This document shows positions 10,101 through 19,200 of a stretch of DNA of 31,589 bases, piece after piece. The stretch is from Perkinsus olseni (Eukaryota; Perkinsozoa; Perkinsida; Perkinsidae), in contig JABANP010000575.1 in NCBI GenBank assembly GCA_013115135.1, positions 1 through 31,589 on the forward strand, written 5' to 3'. Under the pieces are notes generated by a model. That model was not told where the DNA came from and ran no database searches. It was given only the letters and a program-made list of their open reading frames with translations. The position numbers and the translations under genes were made by a program. How positions within the stretch are numbered: the first letter of the stretch is position 1; every line of letters starts with the position of its first letter.

Positions 10101-11051
10101 TGTGTAGGAGAGAGGCAGGCCGGACACGTATAAGTTGCTGTGAATATTTGCCTTCCACGCCGGCCGAGCCACGGAGACTTTCATCCGCTTGCCTTCTGGT
10201 AAGACTGTACCTGATAAAGATACTCACAACCATGCACACTACAGGTCAACCTCTGGCGAAGCATATCTTAGTGTAATAAAATACACAGACCATCGCAATC
10301 ATCGTGAAAGTTCCCATTCGCCATTTCCATGAACGGGTCGGACCGAAGCATCCGAGAAAGACGACATGAAGTCGTTCCGAAGATACTCGGATACGTCCGA
10401 GAGGAGCCGTAGACGAAGCAGCAGCATATGAGAGAGACTTCCAATGGCAGACCGGAGGGCGGAATAAACTCCGGAAGAGGTACTACAGTTGAGAGCATCC
10501 ACTGCGGCTTGGGCTCCCTCGTTCGTCTCGAAGTTTACAAAACCAAATCCCATAGAGATACCGGTCGTCTTATCGCGGACAATCTGACAATCGCGGGCAA
10601 ATGGGGATGGGGTTCGGGAGTGATGAACGACCAATGTAGATTGATATTAATACCGGTGGGCAAAAGGTAGCGCTCACAGTCACGAGAAAATATAAAAAAA
10701 GGAAAATAGTTGTGTTAAGATTGACTATTTTCCCGAATTTTCCTTGAAAATTACTTAATTTTCTTAATCTCGAAACTGATTTTCGAACAGCCCAATGAGC
10801 CCATTCTGTTCAAATTTTCATTCGAACAGCCCAATAGACGTGAAACCTCCAACTCAGGAGAGGGACTGTTGAACACGAGAAAATTCTATTTTTACGCATT
10901 CCAAGCATCCGACAGAATTTAGTCGGGAAAGGGCCACTGATATTACTACCTTGATCGATTGGATCGCGCCGTATCTTTCGAACATCTCCAGTAGATCTGC
11001 CTCGGTGAATGTAGAAGGAAGATAGTTAACAATAAGGTTTGATTTATCCAT
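7141..11051 (-). CDS. ELAV/Hu-like RNA-binding protein with three RRMs, multi-exon
   Basis: Probably a regulator of mRNA stability or splicing. The order RRM1-RRM2, Ala/Gln/Pro-rich linker, RRM3 is that of ELAV/Hu proteins. RRM1 starts at the ATG at 11051 (NLIVNYLPSTFTEADLLEMF, an RNP2-type strand) and continues in exon 10583-10487 (RNP1 MGFGFVNF). RRM2 is in 10210-10092 and 10028-9820 (NLYVSGLPLSYTRKD, then FRGIAVVRF). RRM3 begins before 7987 (ALFIFHLPPECDDSTLR) and continues in 7927-7837 (GYGFVNF) and 7544-7319 (AQRAVDALNGFKLGNKRLKV). The last exon, 7259-7141, ends with TAG. The linker has poly-Ala and Gln exons (about 8556-8250), and exons at 9305 and above and 9248-9157 are Ser-rich. Introns include families A, C, E and F in this gene's own orientation or reversed. 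Exons between 9060 and 8560 are unclear. Confidence 0.78.
7260..7318 (-). repeat. Last intron of the RRM gene; tRNA-like with both promoter boxes (family C)
   Basis: 59-nt GT-AG intron. In gene orientation it begins GTAGTCTAATGGGTAG, an A-box-like D-arm, and ends GTGGGTTCCATTCCAG, a B-box-like T-arm whose last AG is the 3' splice site. Removing it joins the frame as ...ELTR-EVVID.... The acceptor stem is missing. Confidence 0.65.
7545..7836 (-). other. 292-nt intron inside RRM3
   Basis: Splitting at GTACTACGG and GGTTGTCAG restores DWDC-AQRAVDALNG of RRM3 exactly, phase 0. It is much longer than the family introns and no family core was recognised in it. Confidence 0.65.
7928..7986 (-). repeat. 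Intron, family A
   Basis: 59 nt, GTGAGC to TTTTCAG, interrupting RRM3 between STL and RVLFEQYG. Carries AATTTCGTGGCGCGTGAC in gene orientation. Confidence 0.7.
8394..8445 (-). repeat. Intron, family E
   Basis: 52 nt, GTAAGTATCTTC to TTTCCAG, in the poly-Ala linker. On the plus strand, positions 8401-8425 are identical over 25 bases to 25903-25927, which lies in an intron of the RING gene in the opposite orientation relative to the gene. Confidence 0.75.
9122..9156 (-). repeat. Intron, family F (inverted ends)
   Basis: 35 nt. Inverted ends GTAGTCC and GGACTAC are followed by AG. The 5' part GTAGTCCTGCATG resembles the intron at 26027-26077. Confidence 0.6.
9249..9304 (-). repeat. Intron, family C antisense
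   Basis: 56 nt, GTGAGAGAG to CCGCAG. In gene orientation it holds GAGGATCGAACCTGGGTC and CTTTAGGTTACC, the reverse complement of a tRNA T-arm plus anticodon-stem side. Same layout as 21478-21532 in the channel gene. Confidence 0.7.
10029..10091 (-). repeat. Intron, family A
   Basis: 63 nt, GTAAGAAAAT to GTCGTGCAG, inside RRM2 (RKD-IDDLFG). Carries AATTTCGTGGCGCGCGG in gene orientation. Confidence 0.72.
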
Positions 11052-11355
11052 CTGTGGAGATGAGCACCGACTTGACATATTCTGTATCTTGCACGCTTAA
11101 CGTCAAGATTCCCTCCTACATTAATAGCCAAGTTATATCGATTAATAGTCAAATTTCAAGATATATCCACGCACCTGAGCGAGAGAGTGTAGAACGTATC
11201 TTGAGGTCGACTCTGGCGTTCCACAGATTACCGTTGATAATTATTATTCTACTGATCCCAGCTTGATAGATACTATAGACGACCCACTTCCAAATGGGGG
11301 GGCCACAATGATAGAGCAGCACCAAAAGTACACTGCGATGTACCAAAATCGCCTG

Positions 11356-11455
11356 CCGTCACGCGCCACGAAATTACCACCGTCGCGCGCCACGAAACTT
11401 CCACCGTCGCGCGCCACGAAATTACCACCGTCGCGGGCCACGAAAATTCCGGTAA
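11356..11455. repeat. Four tandem 24-bp copies of the family A core
   Basis: GTCRCGCGCCACGAAA recurs with starts at 11358, 11382, 11406 and 11430, an exact 24-bp period, the last copy with one change (GTCGCGGGCCACGAAA). The same core is found singly in introns of four genes in this window. Confidence 0.85.
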
Positions 11456-11540
11456 ACATGGTAGGCGGCCATCCTATGGAATGCTCTCACAAGAAACACC
11501 GCCTAAGGCGAGGTGCATCATTGCGACTTGCCTTTGTTAC

Positions 11541-11618
11541 TGTGCAGTGGTTTAGCTGAGTATGTAGAGCAGCATGCTATATAGCGAGCGACCCTGGTTC
11601 GATTCCGGAGTTGTTCAT
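11541..11618 (+). pseudogene. tRNA-like element between genes
   Basis: A-box-like TTAGCTGAGTATGTAGAGC and B-box-like GGTTCGATTCC at tRNA spacing. Four of five T-stem pairs form (CCTGG/CCGGA), but the acceptor halves do not pair, so a working tRNA is unlikely. Confidence 0.45.
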
Positions 11619-11802
11619 CCGTTTGGTTCGTGTCCATGACCTCAATCCCTCTCACAAAGTGGAACGACACCTCTAGGGATGTGGCACTATCACTCTCTTC
11701 CCTTTCCTGACTTCGATTCGGGGCGAGCGCGCTTTTCTTTCAGCATTGCCGCAATTTTCCAAATTTCTGTTTACACTAAACTCAACGTCGGCAGCGTTTT
11801 GA

Positions 11803-12946
11803 ATGATGACCAGCTGTCTACCGTTATCGGGTATTGTTGTTGTGGAGTTTGGTGGTTTGGCACCCGGGCCTTTCTGTGGGTTATTGCTCGCTGATTTCGG
11901 TGCTACGGTAATAAAAATTAATAAAATAAACGATGATGATGGATATGATGTGTTGAATAGAAATAACAAAATTACTATCAATATTGATATTAAATCGCCA
12001 CTGGGCGGCCAAGTGATACGACAATTATTAAAGTCAGCAGACGTCCTCATCGACCCTTTCCGTCCGGGGGTGATGGAAAAGATCGGATTCGGTCCGAAGG
12101 AGGTCTTCGATAATATCAACCCGCGGATTATATATGCTCGTCTGACGGGGTATGGTCAACCTAAAGATTCTCCTTCATGGCAATACGCCGGCCACGATAT
12201 CAACTACCTCGCCGCCACCGGTGTTTTGGATATTTTACCCAACCGACTTCCGCCGATTAATATTCTAGCGGACTTTTGCTGGTGGTGGGCTTCTCTGCGC
12301 TTTTGGTATTTTATTGGCATTACGACGAAGGGACATCACCAATAGAGGGGAGGTTATTGACTGTAATATGGTACAAGGGGTGACGTATCTTTCATCATTT
12401 ATTTATGCCATGATGTCGAAAGATACTCCGTTCTTGAATGATCGAAAGGGCTGTGGTGGAATATTGAGATATGAAAGCCATTTCTATAATGTCTATGAAA
12501 CACTGGACGGACGGCATCTCGCAGTCGGGGCGATTGAACGAAAATTCTATCAGAAATTCCTGAAGGGGATGGGAGTCGAAGATGATGAAGATTTTATTAT
12601 CGGTCATGTCGACTCCAGTCGATGGCCGCGGCTGATTGAGAGAAGTAAAAATATTATCAAACAGAAGAGGTTGGACGAGTGGATGGGAATCTTTGACCTT
12701 CGGGAATCCTGTGTATCTCCGATATTAACAATTGCCGAGGCTAAGAATAATTCCGATTTATTCATCAACGGAAAAGGAATACCAAAACCCGCACCACAAC
12801 TGGATGGGGTTGTTGTTACGGCGAACGGCGGAAAGATATCTTCACGCACAGCGAAGATTCTGGATAATCTTAATAATGATGAGGTAGTGAAGGAGGCGAC
12901 CAAGGCGGGCGTTATTATTATGCCGAAGGTGAAGAGTAATCTTTGA
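11803..12946 (+). CDS. AMACR: Alpha-methylacyl-CoA racemase (CoA-transferase family III), one frame break
   Basis: Would epimerise 2-methylacyl-CoA for beta-oxidation in peroxisome or mitochondrion. Strong family match along the whole length: VVEFGGLAPGPFCG near the N terminus, GVMEKIGFGPKE, then AGHDINYLAATGVL with the expected catalytic His (residue 131) and NILADF with the catalytic Asp (residue 157). Downstream are EVIDCNMVQGVTYLSSF and PRPAP-like KPAPQL. About 380 residues after correction, close to the 382 of the human enzyme. The frame shifts by one base in the TTTT run at 12274-12277, just after LADF; the second half (AGGGLLCAFGILLAL onward) is in the next frame. It has no introns and is AT-rich with AT-ending codons, unlike its intron-packed neighbours. 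Start chosen at 11803 by alignment to the family N terminus. Confidence 0.88.
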
Positions 12947-12972
12947 AGATGTAATATTTAATTTTATGTGCC

Positions 12973-13190
12973 GCTATGGTATCTTCAAGCATGTAAGATA
13001 CGGTATAGGTCAAGCTATGGTATCTTCAAGCATGTAAGATACGGTATAGGTCAAGCTATGGTATCTTCAAGCATGTAAGATACGGTATAGGTCAAGCTAT
13101 GGTATCTTAAAGCGTGTAAGATACGGTGTAGGTTGAACTGTGGTATTTTCAAGCATGTAAGATTCATTATAGGTCAAGCTATGGTATATT
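12973..13190. repeat. 41-bp tandem array (about 5.3 copies) built on family D
   Basis: Unit starts at 12973, 13014, 13055, 13096, 13137 and 13178, exactly 41 bp apart, with later copies diverging. Each unit has the hairpin GTATCTT-9 nt-AAGATAC and then GGTATAGGTCAA. It lies directly after the racemase stop codon, so it may be in its 3' UTR. Confidence 0.9.
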
Positions 13191-13268
13191 TTCCACCCTA
13201 GCTCTTTGTTGAGTTGCTCAGTTCTAATTCATCACCCCCATCATCCTCAGCCTCTCTCTTCTCCCATA

Positions 13269-16200
13269 ATGGTCCTCCGGGAGGAGAGTGGTGCCTCTCC
13301 CTCGAAGAAAGCCTCCTACAAGAGAGTTCAATCTCTTTACGTCCCGCCTGTTCTATCAGCTCCCAGCCCTCGCAGGAGCCGAGGCCTGCCGGACGGGGAT
13401 GTCTCGGGGTTGGCAACAAGGCCACTGGCTGGTGGTGGGTTGGCTGGGGGAGCGGCAGCCGAGCTGAGTTTACCGGAGGTTCTGAGTGAGATCAAAAAAT
13501 TGCAAATTAATATTGCGAAGGCCACAGCGAAGGATATGGCAGACCATCACAAGGCGATCGTGGAAGAGTTCAAGAAAACTCTAGAGGAGACGAGGCGTCC
13601 AATTGAGAGAGTATCTTTAGAGAGAGATGAGGTCGACCTGTCCGAAGCAGAAGTGAAAGATTCCCCGACTTCGGATTCCCTTTCTGCCAAGGCCGGTCAT
13701 CGACGTAAGAGACTACACAGCCGTGGAAAAGATCTCCGAACGCCATCTTTATCGAGAGAGCCTAGCGAAGCGGAGTTTAGAAACGAAGGCGGCGGGAAAG
13801 ATGAGGAGGACCCGGGCGAAGGGTCGAAGAGATCATCATTGGAGGTGCCGGGACAACAGAAAGTGGTGGGTAGTAGATCAGGCGAGATCGTCACGCGCCA
13901 CGAAATTAGCTAGGCCTAGTGGTGCTCCTATGTTCAGGAAGCGCTCGAGGTCAGGAGGAGGGCACGGCGGAGTCTCTTGAAGCCTGCTGCTGAGGGTGGC
14001 AGCGGCCGACCATCGTGGAGTAATAAAATGCAGCGCTCGGGATAGAACCGGGGACCTTTCGGTTTGTAGTCGTATGGCATGACTATTGGATAGGTCGTTC
14101 CTAGGTCGAGGTATTGGGTTCTGCCAGGTCACGTCCTCACCGAAGTGGTTGATGATGAAAACAAACCTGTCGGCCAGCGGGAGCCTCGGGCACCGTCGAG
14201 GAGAAACGGTGAGAGAAAATTGGCCGGCTCCGAGCTCGGTTGAAAAAGGATTTTCTGTAAAAAATTAGCGAGATGTGAATCAACCTAGTGCTCGCGTTTT
14301 ATTGGAAGATATTTTTTTGCCTTCATCAAGCTTCAACCTAAGATACTGGCCAAGGCAGGGCCATGATAGCAGGGAACGCGGCTGATGCATCTCTTCCCTT
14401 AAAGGGTGCTCTGGACTTCCTCGTCGAGCAGTATAATAGTGAACTCGCGGAAGGGAATAATAGTAATATTGGTATGGTTATTATGAAACGGTTGATCGAT
14501 TTGGATACTCTGTCAGGGTCTATTAGTGCACCGTCGCCGCGGTTCTCGGTAATGCCACGGAAATCTAGATTTATGGTAATATGCCGGACGTGGACATATT
14601 TCGGGAATCTTATCATCTTGAGGTCGTGCTGGTATATCATAGAAAGAAAGATACTCATTATGAATCTTTCATAACTTGGAATATAATTTTCGTGCTCTGC
14701 ATAAGTTGCAAAAATATTTGGTTTCAATAAAGATGGGTGCGCCGGGGATCGAACCTGGGACCTCGCTCAGTCGGTGTCGTCTCGCAGGGTGGAGATCGAT
14801 CATGGTCCAGATCATCATCTCGGGCTGCTATTCAAGGAAGAGCTGGTATAGTGGACGGTGCATCAGGCGTGTTAGGGCAATCCGGTCGAGGTAGAGGACG
14901 CAGGTTCGATCCGAGGCCACGGCATTTTTGGTGTTCAGAACCTGCAGCGAGGTGGATAGTCTATCCCGATCGAAAGTTCCGCCTGGTCTGGGACTTCGTC
15001 GCGCTTCTCTTCATCGCCTACCAGGCGTTTCTGGTAATTTCGTGGCGCAGTGACGCTGAGAGCCTCTTGGGAAATAGCACAGGCAAAGAGATAGTCTTTC
15101 CTTCGCCTTGGTCAGTAGCAGACGGCTTGATATAAGAGCTCTCGTTGGATTCATTCCGAGATTTCCAATTCATTTGCCGTACCACTCCATCACCAACTCT
15201 CGCGTCAGGTGCCCTACTTAATATCATTCGACACCGAGCTGTCTGGTTGGCTCTTCGATATCGATCTGTGCGTGGATATCTTTTTTCTCACGGATCTCAT
15301 ACTCAACTTCTTCACCAGGATTTTGGTACAGAGGAGTAGGGCAATCTTGCTATCTTGCATTTCCTCAACGCTTCCTCCTCTCAGGAGCTCAACTTGGAGA
15401 ATCGTGCGATAGTCGCGAACTACACCCGTACGTGGCTAATCATTGACTTGGCGGCGACGACCCCGATCAACTGGATACTCGCTCGGCGTAGTAGAGGGCG
15501 CACAGCAAAGAAATATCTTTTTGCTTTGTCCCAATATGATTTGCGCAAGTTATGGTACGTGCTCCGCAGATACCGACGCGCCCGAGGGATCGTCGTCGAC
15601 CATTGTTGAGGTATTCAAGGCCATGAGTAATTATCAGATGGGAATCTTAGGTTGAAGCTTGCACTTGACAAATTCTCAGGATTAGCCCGTCTCTTACGTT
15701 TGATGAGGCTGAGGCAACTGCTGACCAAAATGGAAGAGCATATCGAATCGGATATCTTGCTGGTTGCCTTTACTATGTTGAAGATGTTCCTCGGGGCTCA
15801 TGTGCTTCAGCCACTGGATCGCATGTTTTTGGTGGGCTATCGGGGAAGCCCAGATCGAATTGGAGGACAATTGGGTTCGGGAAAACAATCTCAATGTGCA
15901 GGGAGCGCTGTATGATAAGTAGGGTATCTTGAGGTTGAGCGTGAGGTTCACGGAGAGAAAAGATTCCTCCTAGGTATGTACGGTCATTGTTTTATGCGGT
16001 CTCGGTGGTGTCTACTATGTATGGACCGGTGGCTGCGGAAAATAACAATGAGAGGAATTTTACGATGATGCTCATGCTTGCCGCTGGCGTCATTTTCGCC
16101 GTGGTTGTTGGTAATAAGGGAAATTCTCGCGCGCCACGAAATTGCTGATGATCAGGGTCGGTGACGAATCTTGTGGTATCTTTCGGGGAGTACAAGACTG

Positions 16201-19200
16201 AGTTTAGGCAGAGGATGAAGAGAGCGATGAAATTCATGAGGGCTAATAACGTTGGACCACATTTACAGGTAGCGAGAGGTGGTATCTTAGGTTGATGCGC
16301 GCATGATACAAAATGCCACGACCCGGAATATGAATTCGGGGACCGACAGGTGGTATCTTAGGTTGACGCGTGTGCGATACAAAACGACACGACTCGAGAT
16401 CTCATTTTTCTCGTGCATGTGTTCGTTCCCTCAGCTGCGCGTCCGTCGTTATATTGAGAATTTACTGGACAACCAATTCGAGAGTAAAGCTAAGGCGGAG
16501 CTGATGACGATGGTAAGGATGATGATTCTTATAGGATGAGATGGGGGGCCTTCTCAGTTGTCGGATTCGTTGAAGAACGAAATGCAGTTAACTTTGATGG
16601 GAAGGCTATTGAGACGGTTGGCCATCTGGAGGTCCCTGGTTCGATTCCTGGGAGGAGGATTTTCAGGTATGTTTTCTTCGCACGTATTAGAGAGGAGCTC
16701 CTTGCTCGGATATGCATGGCTTGCAATCACGTCTTCTGTGCGCCGGGAGACGTGATGTTCTACCAGGGAGAGCCTGCTGCGGGCATGTAATAGGTGGCGG
16801 GTTCGAATCCTGGTGAGGGCATTTTTCTGTTATTTTTAGGTATTTTGTCCGGAAAGGTAGAATGACTCTGGTTGCAGTTGTGACAAGTGCCGATGAGAAT
16901 TCGAATAAAGAAGCGGCAAACGACCCCATGGAGTAACGACTTTAATTTCGTGGCGCGCGGTCAGGTCGCTTAATCATCGCTGGTCTGGTGATTTATATGA
17001 ACCTTGATAGTACCATAAATCGGCGAACTCGTGTTGATGTGGCGACCGTCTGTTTGTCAGGGACGCTTCGGTCACACATCGGGCGGGCGGTCAAAGGAGA
17101 AGCGATAACGCGGACGAGTCTGAGGTGGTTTCGGAGAATGTGCGGAGTTTGAAGGCAGATGATTATGTTGGGGAAGAGTATCTTTTTATAGCGGTGAGAC
17201 GGGTATCTTGAGGTTGACTCATGCTCATCATGGAAGGCGCTTGGTGACCGTCGATTTCTGACGGGGTTTAGGGCGACTATGAAGCGACGGGCGTTTGCGG
17301 CTCCTTCACGGAGTTGGTGAAGCTGAAGAGAGATGATCTGTTTGAGCGTATCTCCACTAGTCCAGAGGCGGTGACGCTTTACATGGAGGCAAAAGCGGTG
17401 TACTGTATAACTAAGAACGATATGGAGGTAGGTTGCCATGCCGGAGGTCGTCGGTTCGATTCCTGGCGAGGACATATTCTCTTCAGACTTTCGTCGATTT
17501 GGTTGCGGACGAGGTAGTATTGCCGAACACAATTGACGAGCTTGAGACCGGTGACACGATGTTAATGTTGTCTGTGCGCTGGGGTAGAGAGCCTGCGGTG
17601 GAGGTGCTGACGGAGATGGATGATGTGGCGGTGAATATGAGCAGCCCTGTGGACCAGCGTAGTTCTAATCGATCGCGTGATCGATTTGGGAGGGGGTAAA
17701 ACAGGCACACCTCTTCATGTGGCGGTCAAGGATTTGAAGGTTGCGATCGTGTCGCTTCTGTTGGACGCCGGGGCCAATCCTTTGATATTGGATGATGCAG
17801 ATCTGACTACCATCAATTACGCTACGTCGGAGTTCGACGCGGAGGGTTTGAGTAATACGGTAGGGGTCATGTTTACTCATCCAACGACCCAGGCTCGATC
17901 TATGGAGAATGCGAATTTTTCCGACTTTGTATTTTCCTTCTTGAAAAAATTATAATAGTGAGAATTTGTTGCTTCTCCGTCGTTGCTCATAGTCAACGCA
18001 AGGCAAGGAGGGAGTGTATAAGTTCGTCTATCTAGTTCTACTCAGAAGGTTGGAGTATTAGCACGCATGCACAAGGCGATCGGCGCATAATGAGTAACAG
18101 AATGATTGGATCTGATTCAGAAATTGGGGTCCAACCGGTGGTGTTGCGAAGGAGGGACACGGCCATGTCGAGCATCATGCTGATGGCCTCCCAAGGGAAG
18201 GGGAAAGCAGCAGCGGCCGCGGATGCAGTGGAGACGATGAAGCGCGACAAGGGTAGTGATGGGGCGACCTTCGTGACGGAGCTTGCCATGAACGTCTTGG
18301 GTTCGAATCCCAGCACGGCCTTTTCTCTGCATTATTCTCGCCGTGAGGACGGTGTGGGACGGTTCAACAAACATAGTTGTGAAGAGATAGTGGGCAACAA
18401 ACGGCCGTAAAAAAGCGCAGAAGTGACAGTGTATGCTTCGCTCGCTCCGCGATTTGCGGATTTTCTGGTATCAAACTCTCAGGTCCTCCCGAGCAAATCA
18501 GCGAGATTTCCGTTGCCGTCATCGAGATTCGAAATATCCTGGCCATCGCTTTGGCAAGGTAAGATACGTTCGAGGTCAAGTTGAGTGCTCTACTGTGCGC
18601 ATGCGTGCAACGATCGATTTGTTTGCTTGTAGTAATGGCGCGAGTTATGACGAGATTTATGATGATACTTCCTCTTCATCCTCGTCATCGTCATCTTCAT
18701 CCGGCGCGTCGTCTGATCTTGACGGTGACAGTAGTAATGCTGTTGGTGTGAAGTCTGACCAAGGAGGGCTGAGTGCCAACAGGTGGGTCGGGTAGTAGAA
18801 GATGCAGGGGGTATCATGGAAGAATATCGAGAAACGGGTCCAATGAACCACAGTGATGGCCACAGGGCCCGTTTGCCTCTGCCCTGCTTGTGAGCAAAAC
18901 CCGTGCGTTTCGGGTTTTGGAGTTACTCGGAGTTTGGTCGCTCAATCCACGGCCCCCCGTCAGGGAGGGCGAGGGGAAAGGTTGGCGGATGTTGTCGATC
19001 TTGTGAAGATCTCGCGAAGATTCGGCCAGATCTGATAAGATCTCGCCTCGTGAAGATACGCCCGGCCGGAATCGTCACTCCTGGGGGAAATTTTTCGTCC
19101 TTTTTTCTGCGTTTTTTCTCTTTGCGTGTCATTGATTGTGGGAATGGTATTGGAAATGATTTATTTTAGATAAAAAAATTAGAACGCGTCAAATAAAAAT

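Larger units (their letters stand above)
11052..11802. other. Divergent intergenic region between the RRM and racemase genes
   Basis: The two flanking genes diverge, so both promoters should be here. No promoter motif is evident. It contains a 4x24-bp family A array (11356-11455) and a tRNA-like element (11541-11618). An upstream noncoding exon of the RRM gene is possible, since CTCCACAG directly precedes its ATG. Confidence 0.5.

Noticed and set aside
12973..13190. CRISPR-like direct repeats
   Set aside because: The whole 41-bp unit repeats with no unique spacers, and the surroundings are eukaryotic.
14338..14727. 129-residue minus-strand frame with hydrophobic stretches
   Set aside because: Lies opposite channel exons that join in frame; no family resemblance.
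18858..19140. End of one gene and start of another between CNBD and ankyrin repeats
   Set aside because: A stop-bearing stretch and an AT-rich segment occur here, but AKT-type channels place ankyrin repeats after the CNBD and repeats flank the gap, so one gene is preferred, without certainty.
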